Source of the DNA: an uncultured Collinsella sp.
Lineage (GTDB): Bacteria; Actinomycetota; Coriobacteriia; Coriobacteriales; Coriobacteriaceae
Direction of reading: 5' to 3'
DNA length: 28,223 nucleotides
Assembly: GCA_958353395.1 (NCBI GenBank)
Contig: CATWSG010000028.1
Location: forward strand, 1-28,223
Under the pieces are notes generated by a model. It did not search any database. It was not told where the DNA came from and was given only the letters and a program-made list of their open reading frames with translations. Below are positions 21,262 to 28,223 of the stretch, in pieces (the stretch's first letter is position 1; the number at the start of each line of letters is the position of its first letter). A program made the position numbers and the translations under genes.

Positions 21262-22698
21262 TTAGGCCTCCTCGACGACCGCGTCAGCACCATTCGCGCT
21301 TACAGCCGCCAGGTCCACGCCCTCGGCAACCGTCGCCACGGCGTCGCCCGGCCAGGCGACCCTGGTCAGGTCGGCCGCGGCCAGAGACTCGGCGCTCACG
21401 GCATCCTCGCCCTGCTCCAACACGCGGCGACGCAGTGCGGCGGAAAGCGCGTGTGCCCACAGGCCCTCGGCCTCGGCCAAACGCTGCGTAGCGGGAGCGT
21501 CCGAGAGCAGGCCCTCAGGCGTATAGCAAATGACACTCGAGCGCTTGACGAACTCCTCCACCGAAAGCGGGTTGGAGAACATGGCCGTGCCGCCGGTCGG
21601 CAGCGTGTGATTGGGGCCGGCAACGTAATCGCCGAGTGGCTCGGAGCTCCAAGCGCCCACAAAGATGGCGCCGGCGTTGCGAATACCGCCAAGCAGGCCC
21701 ATCGCATCCTTGCAGTGCAGCTCCAGGTGCTCGGGCGCCACGGTGTTCACCGCCTCGACGGCGGCAGCCATGTCGGCGGCTACCACGATAGTGCCCTCAT
21801 TGTCGAGTGAGGCGCGCGTGATCTCGGCACGCGGGGACTGCGCCACCAGAATATCGATACCCGCCTCGACCTCACGCGCAAACTGCTCGTCGCAGGTCAC
21901 CAGATAGCAGGCTGCCAGCGGGTCGTGCTCGGCCTGGGCCATCAGGTCGGCCGCGACCACCATGGGCTTGGCCGTGGCGTCGGCCAGCACGCAGACCTCG
22001 GAGGGACCGGCGACCATATCGATACCCACATCACCCGAGACAATCTGCTTGGCAGCGGCGACAAAGGCGTTGCCCGGGCCGGTGATTTTGTCGACGCGCG
22101 GAATGGTCTCGGTACCGTACGCCAGTGCGGCCACGGCCTGGGCGCCGCCCACCATATAAATCTCGTCCACGCCGCCGAGCTTTGCCGCAGCGAGCGTGTA
22201 GGGGCTGATCAGGCCATCCTTTTGCGGCGGGGTCACCATGACCACGCGTTTGACGCCGGCCACCTTGGCGGGAATGGCGTTCATAAGCACGGTGGAAGGG
22301 TATTGCGCACGACCGCCCGGCACATAGATGCCAGCTGCAGCAAGCGGGGTCACCTTAACGCCGAGCATCGTGCCGTCCGGGCGCGTGGTAAACCAGCTCT
22401 GCTCGACCTCGCGCTGGTGGAACTCGCGAATCTGGCGTGCAGCCTTTTCGAGCGCCGCGACAAAAGCGGGATCGAGGCCTTCGAGCGCGGCATCGATCTG
22501 CTCTTGCGGTAGACGGAAGCTCTGCAGTTCAACGCCGTCAAAGCGCTGGCAATAGTCGCGCACTGCGGCATCGCCGTTGGCACGCACGTTGGCCACGATA
22601 TCGCGGGCGGCGTCGACGATGTTTTGCGGCAGCACGCCCTTACGGTTGAGCTGGTTGGTAACGAGGCGCTCACCGGGAGCAAGCTTAATCGTCTTCAT
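21262..22698 (-). CDS. hisD: Histidinol dehydrogenase
   Basis: 478 residues. It oxidises L-histidinol twice with NAD to give histidine (last two steps). Zinc ligands Q255, H258, D357 and H416 and catalytic E323-H324 (APEHLEL) are in place. The signature IDMVAGPSEVCVLAD and GPNHTLPTGG are intact. At about 430 residues the family domain should end near 425-430, so the last 45-50 residues (ending in ADAVVEEA, acidic and Ala/Val-rich) are an extension. AGGGGA precedes the ATG. Confidence 0.96.
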   Translation of the reverse strand: MKTIKLAPGERLVTNQLNRKGVLPQNIVDAARDIVANVRANGDAAVRDYCQRFDGVELQSFRLPQEQIDAALEGLDPAFVAALEKAARQIREFHQREVEQSWFTTRPDGTMLGVKVTPLAAAGIYVPGGRAQYPSTVLMNAIPAKVAGVKRVVMVTPPQKDGLISPYTLAAAKLGGVDEIYMVGGAQAVAALAYGTETIPRVDKITGPGNAFVAAAKQIVSGDVGIDMVAGPSEVCVLADATAKPMVVAADLMAQAEHDPLAACYLVTCDEQFAREVEAGIDILVAQSPRAEITRASLDNEGTIVVAADMAAAVEAVNTVAPEHLELHCKDAMGLLGGIRNAGAIFVGAWSSEPLGDYVAGPNHTLPTGGTAMFSNPLSVEEFVKRSSVICYTPEGLLSDAPATQRLAEAEGLWAHALSAALRRRVLEQGEDAVSAESLAAADLTRVAWPGDAVATVAEGVDLAAVSANGADAVVEEA

Positions 22699-22803
22699 AT
22701 CGGTATCCCCTATCGGTCGAGGTTTTGTTCGAAAAACGAGAGACCGGGCGGCGGCGCCAATCAGCCCGCAGCCCGGACGTTGGGGCGCCCGTGCGTGCTC
22801 GCG

Positions 22804-24519
22804 CTATTGTGCCGAGCCCGCAACGGGCTCAAAATGCTTGTCCTTCACGGCTGCCGCCAAGCGATCTGCCAGATTGCGTACGCGCGGATCCAGACGTGCG
22901 GCGCCTGGATTGACAAAGAAGCGGGCCGTGCAGTCCATGATGCGGCCGGTGATGACCAGGTCATTGTCACGCAGCGTGGCGCCCGTGGCGGTAATGTCCA
23001 CGATGCGATCGGTCATGCCGACAATGGGGCCCAGCTCGATGTTGCCGTGCAGCGAGACGATATCGGCATTCACACCGCGCTCGGCATACCAGGCACTCGC
23101 GATGCGCGGGTACTTAGTTGCCACGCGAAGCGACCCGCGGCGGGCATAGTTGCGCTCGGCCTGGCCGGCGCGCCACGCGGGCTCCGCCTCGATAAACGTG
23201 CACAGGCCGTAGCCCAGGTCGACCAGCTGCAGCAGGTTGAGGTCGGCCTCGATAAGCGAGTCCCAACCGCAGATGCCGCAGTCGGCACCGCCGCAGCCCA
23301 CAAAGGCGGGCGCGTCGCTGGGACGCACGATGACAAACTCGATATCGCCGACCACACCCTCACCGGCGTGTGTGTCGCGGCCGCGCACGATCAGGTGACG
23401 GCCGGGGTCACGCAGCTCAGAGACGTCCAGGCCTGCGGCCTCGAGCACGTCGAGCGTGTCGGCCTTGAGCGAGCCCTTGGGCACGGCGATGCGCAGCGGG
23501 CCCTCGGTGCCGCGGCCCACGGCATGGTCACCATCGGAAGCAGCGTCCTCGGCCGAGGTGCGCGCGGCCTCCAGACGCTCGAGCGAAAAGGCAAAGCCTG
23601 CCGCCGGCACCTCGATGCCGTCGCCAAATGCACCGGTAAAGATGGAGTCGTAGCGACCGCCCGAGCCCACCGGATCGGGCAGGCCACCGGCATAGGCCTT
23701 AAAGACCAGGCCCGTGTAGTAATCAAACGAGTTCATGATGGAGAAGTCGAAGGACAGCACCTGAGCGTCCTCGGGAGCCAGGCCCTCGACCAGGGCACGC
23801 AGCTCGCGCGTGAGCGGCGCAACAATGCCCGCCGCCGCCAGCAGCGCGTCGACGCGGTCGAGCACCTCGGCACCACCGTGCAGGCGCGGCAGCTCGCTAA
23901 TGGCGGCCTTGACGGCCTCGGGCTCGGCACTTGCCGCCACGCGGGCATCGAGGCCCACAAAGTCGTTGGCGTGCACGCAGCGCAGCGCCTCGGCAGCCAG
24001 CTCGCGATCTTCGCACGCCGCAAGCAGTTCCTTAAACGGACGCACACTGCCCGCGATAATGCGCGCACCGGGAAGTGCCAGCTTGCGCACGGCCTCGGCG
24101 ACCAGTGAGACAATCTCGACATCGCCCGCGGTGTCGCCCGCGCCGATGAGCTCAAAACCCAGTTGCGTAAACTGACGCGAGCCACCGGCATTGCGCTGAC
24201 ACTCGCGAACCACCGGCGCCTCATAGCGCAGGCGCAGCGGCAGATCGGCCGCGCGCATGCGAGTCGAAACCAGACGAACGATCGGCAGCGTGTTGTCGGG
24301 ACGGACCACCAGCAGGCGACCGTCGTCATCAAAGAGCTTAAACGGCGTGTCCGCAATGCGGCCGCCCTCCTCGAGCGAGCCCTTGTCCTCGAGCAGCGGC
24401 GTCTCGACCGGCAGGTAATGATGCTCCCTAAAGCAGCCCTTCACCGTCAGCGCAATCTCCTCGCGCGCCTGAGCCTCCTCGGGCAATATGTCCCGGAATC
24501 CCCACGGTGTGGCCGTCAT
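22804..24519 (-). CDS. HisZ-HisG fusion, ATP phosphoribosyltransferase
   Basis: 571 residues joining two proteins that are usually separate. Residues 1-320 are HisZ, a class II histidyl-tRNA-synthetase-like regulatory subunit (TPWGFRDILPEE, then VVRPDNTLPIVRL, RLRYEAPVVRE, QFTQLGFELIG, DYYTGLVFKAY, GSGGRYD). Residues 321-341 form a polar, acidic linker. Residues 342-571 are a short-form HisG (LRIAVPKGSLKADTLDVLE, then VRPSDAPAFV, and the PRPP loop DITATGATLRDNDL). Step 1 joins ATP and PRPP; short HisG needs HisZ for activity and for inhibition by histidine, so fusion fixes a 1:1 ratio. GAGGAGG precedes the ATG. It is the first gene of the his operon, 105 bp before hisD. Confidence 0.92.
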   Translation of the reverse strand: MTATPWGFRDILPEEAQAREEIALTVKGCFREHHYLPVETPLLEDKGSLEEGGRIADTPFKLFDDDGRLLVVRPDNTLPIVRLVSTRMRAADLPLRLRYEAPVVRECQRNAGGSRQFTQLGFELIGAGDTAGDVEIVSLVAEAVRKLALPGARIIAGSVRPFKELLAACEDRELAAEALRCVHANDFVGLDARVAASAEPEAVKAAISELPRLHGGAEVLDRVDALLAAAGIVAPLTRELRALVEGLAPEDAQVLSFDFSIMNSFDYYTGLVFKAYAGGLPDPVGSGGRYDSIFTGAFGDGIEVPAAGFAFSLERLEAARTSAEDAASDGDHAVGRGTEGPLRIAVPKGSLKADTLDVLEAAGLDVSELRDPGRHLIVRGRDTHAGEGVVGDIEFVIVRPSDAPAFVGCGGADCGICGWDSLIEADLNLLQLVDLGYGLCTFIEAEPAWRAGQAERNYARRGSLRVATKYPRIASAWYAERGVNADIVSLHGNIELGPIVGMTDRIVDITATGATLRDNDLVITGRIMDCTARFFVNPGAARLDPRVRNLADRLAAAVKDKHFEPVAGSAQ

Positions 24520-24554
24520 CTGGTGAGCCTCCTCATGCTGTGTTTCATATAGAA

Positions 24555-24586
24555 CAGAAGACCGGCATAGCTCCGCCGGTCTTCTG
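24555..24586 (-). terminator. 12-bp hairpin between the isomerase gene and hisZG
   Basis: CAGAAGACCGGC (24555-24566) pairs perfectly with 24575-24586 around an eight-base loop. On the minus strand it is followed by TTCTATATG rather than a clean U tract. It could end read-through from the PTS/isomerase operon or form the 5' hairpin of the his leader. No histidine-rich leader peptide is visible. Confidence 0.5.
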
Positions 24587-24594
24587 GGTACTTT

Positions 24595-24623
24595 AGCATA
24601 CTAGAGTGCTTGCGGGGAAAATC
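24595..24623 (-). promoter_or_regulatory. Putative his operon promoter
   Basis: On the minus strand GATTTT (24618-24623) and TATGCT (24595-24600) are 17 bp apart. Transcription would begin at about 24588, immediately before the 24555-24586 hairpin. Both boxes are poor matches, so this is tentative. Confidence 0.3.
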
Positions 24624-24688
24624 CGTCGTAGCCGCTCACACCGTATTCATTTGGAAACATAGGGTAGGTTGCCGCAACCCAACCCCAC

Positions 24689-25525
24689 CTAGGCGCCAAT
24701 CGCACGACGATACTCTGCCATTACCTGTGCATCGGCAGCTGCGGGGTCGGCAAAATAGCGCCAGTCATACGTCTCGGCCGAAACAACTCCGCGATAGCCG
24801 CGCGCCACCAGCCTATCCAGGTCGGCGCGCATATCGCGGTCGCCGTCACCCCAGGCAAGATGCGTCGTGCCGTCTGCCGCAACATCGACAAAATGCACGT
24901 GGGCGACATCATCGCCAAGCAGATCGAAATAATCGTCGATGGTATCCCCCGCCACCGCCATAGCGCCCAAATCCAGACACGCCTTAAGTGCCGGATGATC
25001 AACTGCCTCGATCATGCGCTTCGTGTCGGCCGCCGAGTTCACGATCATCGACTCAACCGGCTGTAGGGCCTCGAGCACCAGTCGCACGCCGCGCTCTCCC
25101 GCATGTTCGGCAATCGCACGCAGCATCGAGGCACTTCGACCCCACGCGTCCTCAATCGGCTCGTTCAAAAATGCCCAGCCGCTCGAGACCATGACCTGCT
25201 CGGCTCCAAGTTCCGCCGCGATATCCACAACGTTCTTAAAGTACGCGAGCGTGCGGGCACGCGCCTCATTCCCGCGCGCCGCGATATTCCACGGCTTGGG
25301 GTTGTTCTGTTCGGGACAAAGCCCCACAATCCGAACCCCATACTGCTGCGACAGCTCCCGCACCTGCTCGAGCGAATCGTATCCATGGCAATCGACATAC
25401 AGATGCATCGCCCCGGTCCAAAGCTCGCAACACGTGTAGCCCGAGGCCGCTGCCGAGGAAAAGAATTCCTCAAGGTCAAAATAACGATGGCTGATATTCA
25501 TGACGGCAAGCTGCGGATACTCCAT
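24689..25525 (-). CDS. Sugar phosphate isomerase/epimerase, TIM-barrel family
   Basis: 278 residues of the xylose-isomerase-like TIM barrel. The four metal ligands are visible: E152 (LVLEALQPVES), D185 (ACLDLGAMA), H211 (HVHFVDV) and E251 (SAETYDW). The pattern is shared by ketose 3-epimerases, hydroxypyruvate isomerase and related enzymes; the exact substrate cannot be read. The ATG at 25525 is preferred because AAAGG sits eight bases upstream, while the in-frame GTG at 25534 abuts that site. It follows the PTS IID gene on the same strand after 83 bp containing a partly interrupted hairpin, so it probably processes the imported sugar phosphate. Confidence 0.8.
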   Translation of the reverse strand: MEYPQLAVMNISHRYFDLEEFFSSAAASGYTCCELWTGAMHLYVDCHGYDSLEQVRELSQQYGVRIVGLCPEQNNPKPWNIAARGNEARARTLAYFKNVVDIAAELGAEQVMVSSGWAFLNEPIEDAWGRSASMLRAIAEHAGERGVRLVLEALQPVESMIVNSAADTKRMIEAVDHPALKACLDLGAMAVAGDTIDDYFDLLGDDVAHVHFVDVAADGTTHLAWGDGDRDMRADLDRLVARGYRGVVSAETYDWRYFADPAAADAQVMAEYRRAIGA

Positions 25526-25546
25526 CTTGTCCACCTTTCGGCAAAA

Positions 25547-25576
25547 GGGCGCCGCAGCACAGTGTGCGCGACGCCC
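25547..25576 (-). terminator. Interrupted hairpin between PTS IID and the isomerase gene
   Basis: On the minus strand GGGCG-CGC-GCAC pairs with GTGC-GCG-CGCCC with single-base interruptions, and TTTT follows. It may partly terminate and so lower isomerase expression relative to the PTS genes. Confidence 0.45.
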
Positions 25577-25608
25577 CCTCTTACATTGTTCTCATTATGA
25601 CGGATACT

Positions 25609-26445
25609 CTACTGGACACCAAGCACTCCAAAGAACGCGCCGGCGATACTCACGAGCAGGATCACGAGCATGATGAGCAGCGGATTCATCTTCTTCTTGA
25701 GCATGAGATAGACGATTCCAAACAGCCCCATCGTGACAAAGCCCGGGAAGATTCCGTTGAGCAGCTCGGCCAGCGTCTGAGCACCATCGCCCGCGCCGAC
25801 CATGAGCGGAATGTCCACGGTGACCATCTCCATGGTCATAGCACCGATCACCATGGCGCCCATGATAGAGGCCATCTTGACGATCGTGTCCATAATGCCC
25901 GATTCCTGGACCTTGCTGATCATGTCCGAGCCAAAGCGATATCCCACAAACGTCAGCAGGTAACGGATGATGTAGTGAGGGACGTTGAACACGAGCAGGA
26001 ACAAAATCGGGCCAAGAATAGAGCCCTGCAGCGCTAGCGACGTGCCGACACCCGTTGCCAAAATTCGCAGCGTGCCCCAGTAGAAGGCATCGCCCACGCC
26101 GGACAGCGGTCCCATCAAAGCAAGCTTGACATTAGAGATCGCGCTCGTGTCAAAGCTATCGTCAGTAGCGTTGACCTCCTCCATTGCAGCGGCGATGGAC
26201 ATGGGGAGCGTCGAGATGTACGGCGTGACGTTATAGAGCTCCATATGGCGCTTAAGGGCGGCCTTAAAGTCCGCATCCTGCGGATACAGCTTGCGAAGAA
26301 TCGGCATAAGGGCCCACATAAAGCCGATATGGCCCATACGCTCGTAGTTCCACGAATGCTCATAGGGAATCGAGCGCCAGAACAACTTCTTAAGGTCTGC
26401 GCGGGAAATCAGCCCGTCGTAAGAAGACTCAAACTTAAAACTCAT
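25609..26445 (-). CDS. PTS mannose/fructose/sorbose-family IID component
   Basis: 278 residues. The soluble N-terminal half holds the usual IID signatures (LKKLFWRSIPYEHSWNYERM, then GFMWALMPILRKLY, TPYISTLPMSIAAAMEE, and KLALMGPLSGVGDAFYWGTLR). The C-terminal part is hydrophobic and ends in a membrane helix (LLIMLVILLVSIAGAFFGVLG). IID partners IIC to form the sugar channel. The ATG at 26445 has GGGAG upstream and overlaps the IIC gene by 11 bp; the longer reading from 26511 lies wholly in IIC. Confidence 0.93.
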   Translation of the reverse strand: MSFKFESSYDGLISRADLKKLFWRSIPYEHSWNYERMGHIGFMWALMPILRKLYPQDADFKAALKRHMELYNVTPYISTLPMSIAAAMEEVNATDDSFDTSAISNVKLALMGPLSGVGDAFYWGTLRILATGVGTSLALQGSILGPILFLLVFNVPHYIIRYLLTFVGYRFGSDMISKVQESGIMDTIVKMASIMGAMVIGAMTMEMVTVDIPLMVGAGDGAQTLAELLNGIFPGFVTMGLFGIVYLMLKKKMNPLLIMLVILLVSIAGAFFGVLGVQ

Positions 26446-27226
26446 CGAACCCACTCCCAATCGCAGGATCCTCGGTTGCCACTGCGGGCTGCTCCGCTTT
26501 TTTCTTATCACCCAAAACCGTCATCGCGACGACGATGATCGCGGCAAAGATCGCCACGCCCGTCGTGCTAATGCCAAAGTAGGCGACGAGGAAGAAGCCA
26601 GCGAAGAAGAACGGAGCCACCGTTTTGTTCATAATCATCTGCGCCAGCATCGCAAAGCCGAGTGCGGGCAAGAAGGCGGCGGCGACATCCATGCCGGTCT
26701 GAACGAAATCGGGGATGATGTTGAGCAGGCTGGCAACAGCATCGGCGCCAAAGAAGAATGCCAGGGGAATAATCAGCAGGCCGCACCAGCTCTGCGCGTA
26801 ACCGGCGATGAGCATGTTGCGCGTGATGGCCTTGGTGTCCCCGTCCTCGACGTTTTTGTCGATACGGTGCACCAGCAGCAGCATGACCGGCTGGCCCAGG
26901 GCCGTATCGAGCGCCAGGACGATCGTTGCGATGGGAATGCCCAGGGTCAGGGCCGCCGAAGCGTCCGCGCCGGCCTGCATGGCAAGCGACACACCCAGGA
27001 TGGTTCCGGAAATCGTATCGGGCGGGTTATACGCACCGACCGAGATGGCGCCGACCATGGCAAGCTCCATCGTGGCGCCCATGATCGTGCCGGTCACCAT
27101 GTCGCCCATGACAAGGCCAACCAGAGGTCCGAGCACGATCGGGCGCTGGAGGTAGCTCGTACCGGTCAGCCACTCGGAATAGCCCAAAAGGGCAATAAGG
27201 AAAATCATGATTGTCTTGATAACCAT
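26435..27226 (-). CDS. PTS mannose/fructose/sorbose-family IIC component
   Basis: 263 residues, very hydrophobic, with several membrane helices. Family features are RPIVLGPLVGLVMGD, MGATMELAMVGAISVGAYNPPD and the alanine-rich GVSLAMQAGADASAALTLGIP. The hydrophilic C-terminal tail (KKKAEQPAVATEDP) is cytoplasmic. AGGGG six bases before the ATG decides the start, and IIB ends eight bp upstream. It forms the membrane channel with IID. Confidence 0.94.
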   Translation of the reverse strand: MVIKTIMIFLIALLGYSEWLTGTSYLQRPIVLGPLVGLVMGDMVTGTIMGATMELAMVGAISVGAYNPPDTISGTILGVSLAMQAGADASAALTLGIPIATIVLALDTALGQPVMLLLVHRIDKNVEDGDTKAITRNMLIAGYAQSWCGLLIIPLAFFFGADAVASLLNIIPDFVQTGMDVAAAFLPALGFAMLAQMIMNKTVAPFFFAGFFLVAYFGISTTGVAIFAAIIVVAMTVLGDKKKAEQPAVATEDPAIGSGFDEF

Positions 27227-27234
27227 GATGGCCC

Positions 27235-27705
27235 CTAACCGATGACCTTCGCGGCGTCAGTCTTCGCATCTGCCGGAATCATTTGAATGAACAGCTCGTA
27301 GCCCTCGCCGAGCAGCTCTTTGACGTATGCCTCGTTTTCGGGCGTAAGGAACACGCTCGTCGAGACCTGGCGGGCGTCCTCGCTAAAGGCAACATTGCCG
27401 AGGTTGATCTTCTTGATCCCCATCGCCTTGGCGACGGCACCGGCCTGCTGGATCGTCTCGCAAACCACGAAGAGCTTGTACTTGTCGGTCACACCGCTCT
27501 GGAGCGCCTTGACGGCGTCCTCGGTGTTTTTGACAACGACCTTGCAGCCCTCCGGCTTTGCAAGGGACAGGGCCTGCAGACGAAGCTTGTCATTGAGGAC
27601 CGTGTCGCTCACCAGCAGGATGCAGTCGGCACCCAGAGCCGAGGTCCAGCTAACGGCAACCTGGCCGTGAAGCAGTCGATAATCTACACGAATCATCTGA
27701 ATCAT
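27235..27705 (-). CDS. PTS mannose/fructose/sorbose-family IIB component
   Basis: 156 residues, the full stand-alone IIB domain. The phosphorylated histidine is H13 in RVDYRLLHGQVAVSW. VSDTVLNDKLRLQALSLAKP, the INLGNVAF turn and VFLTPENEAYVKEL match the family. It takes phosphate from IIA and hands it to the sugar bound in IIC-IID. GGGAG lies eight bases before the ATG, and it follows IIA after 17 bp. Confidence 0.95.
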   Translation of the reverse strand: MIQMIRVDYRLLHGQVAVSWTSALGADCILLVSDTVLNDKLRLQALSLAKPEGCKVVVKNTEDAVKALQSGVTDKYKLFVVCETIQQAGAVAKAMGIKKINLGNVAFSEDARQVSTSVFLTPENEAYVKELLGEGYELFIQMIPADAKTDAAKVIG

Positions 27706-27722
27706 GATGTGCTCCCTAGCGA

Positions 27723-28139
27723 TTAAAACTCATCGAGTTCGGCCTGCCCCAGCAGGTCGTTGACGTACTTGACCTTGGTGTCGTCCGCCTCGACGATCTG
27801 GCGAATGGCCTCATCGATCGGGGTGGATTCGGGCACGAACAGCAGCTGAATAAGGAGCGGCAGGTTCATATTGGTCACGAGGTGCGTGTTGGGACGCGTC
27901 TGGACGATCTTGGTGAACTCGTTGTTGACGCTGCCGCCGAACAGGTCAGTGCACACGACAACCTCGTCGTCCGCAGCAAACCCATCGAGAACCGCCGCAG
28001 CCTCCTTGGCCAGGTCCTCGTTTCCGTCGACATACATAGACAGCGCATGGACGTTTTCGCGCTCGCCGGAGAGCAGGCCGATGCTCTCGACGATTCCGGA
28101 CGCAAAATGAGCATGGGATGCAACGATAAACTGTCTCAT
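27723..28139 (-). CDS. PTS mannose/fructose/sorbose-family IIA component
   Basis: 138 residues. The phospho-accepting histidine is H9 in FIVASHAHFASGI; DLFGGSVNNEF and TNMNLPLLIQLL are typical of the ManX-type IIA fold. It is phosphorylated by HPr. AAAGGGG precedes the ATG at 28139. It is the first gene of the operon in the order IIA, IIB, IIC, IID, isomerase, and its promoter would sit at the window edge. Confidence 0.94.
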   Translation of the reverse strand: MRQFIVASHAHFASGIVESIGLLSGERENVHALSMYVDGNEDLAKEAAAVLDGFAADDEVVVCTDLFGGSVNNEFTKIVQTRPNTHLVTNMNLPLLIQLLFVPESTPIDEAIRQIVEADDTKVKYVNDLLGQAELDEF

Positions 28140-28173
28140 TCGATTCCCCTTTTCTTGCGAATTTCGGCATCAG

Positions 28174-28211
28174 AACCACCCTTAAAAAGGGTGGTTTGCT
28201 CTTAGGGTATA
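28174..28211 (-). promoter_or_regulatory. PTS operon leader: -10-like box and 5' hairpin
   Basis: On the minus strand TATACC (28206-28211) could be a -10 box; its -35 would lie outside the window. A 10-bp hairpin follows in the leader (AACCACCCTT at 28174-28183 with 28187-28196, three-base loop), without a U tract after it. It could be a regulatory leader structure. Confidence 0.3.
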
Positions 28212-28223
28212 ACCCACGGGCCC

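Noticed and set aside
22624..24108. 494-codon plus-strand open frame opposite hisZG
   Set aside because: The opposite strand encodes a complete HisZ-HisG with all motifs; this frame has no recognisable domain.
1..28223. CRISPR array, insertion sequence or prophage
   Set aside because: No regularly spaced direct repeats, no transposase, integrase or phage protein is visible; the repeats found are short palindromes and modules.

Overview
The window looks like part of the chromosome of a high-GC actinobacterium, most probably a gut Coriobacteriia of the Collinsella type. This is an inference. It rests on GC-rich codon use, a stand-alone GluQ, a HisZ-HisG fusion, mannose-class PTS genes and small GGGAC-containing palindromic repeats between genes. 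No transposase, phage gene, CRISPR array or rRNA is visible.

Layout. 1-2660: repeat modules, a DUF2207 membrane protein (minus strand), then a 508-bp gap with tandem GGGGAC repeats and a candidate structured RNA ending in a strong hairpin. 2660-4727: gluQ, a calcineurin-like phosphoesterase and a small two-helix membrane protein. 5086-7705: a three-gene unit of a DUF4342 membrane protein, an OmpR-type response regulator and a histidine kinase. 7796-8469: a VOC-fold protein behind an orphan galactitol-type PTS IIB. 8633-9717: a membrane-anchored helical-repeat protein, tRNA-Leu(UAA), and a duplication of the tRNA 3' end and its terminator around a 117-bp hairpin-rich insert. 9718-13185: a Ppx/GppA phosphatase, an FtsB/DivIC-type division protein and enolase. 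13186-15157: larC2-like gene, yfcE and mazG in one minus-strand unit. 15497-16408: a PHP-family histidinol-phosphatase.

16556-24519 is a nine-gene minus-strand histidine operon in transcription order hisZG, hisD, hisC, hisB, hisH, hisA, hisF, hisI, hisE, mostly with 0-50 bp or overlapping junctions. HisB is only the dehydratase, so the convergent PHP protein probably supplies the missing phosphatase; together the genes cover the whole route from PRPP and ATP to histidine. 24689-28139 is a mannose/fructose/sorbose-family PTS operon (IIA, IIB, IIC, IID) followed by a TIM-barrel sugar isomerase/epimerase.

Most unusual are the tRNA-Leu 3'-end duplication, several families of small palindromic or GGGAC-type repeats at gene ends (one overlaps the hisE stop codon), the HisZ-HisG fusion, the free-standing LarC C-terminal domain, and a pseudoknot-capable segment upstream of gluQ.
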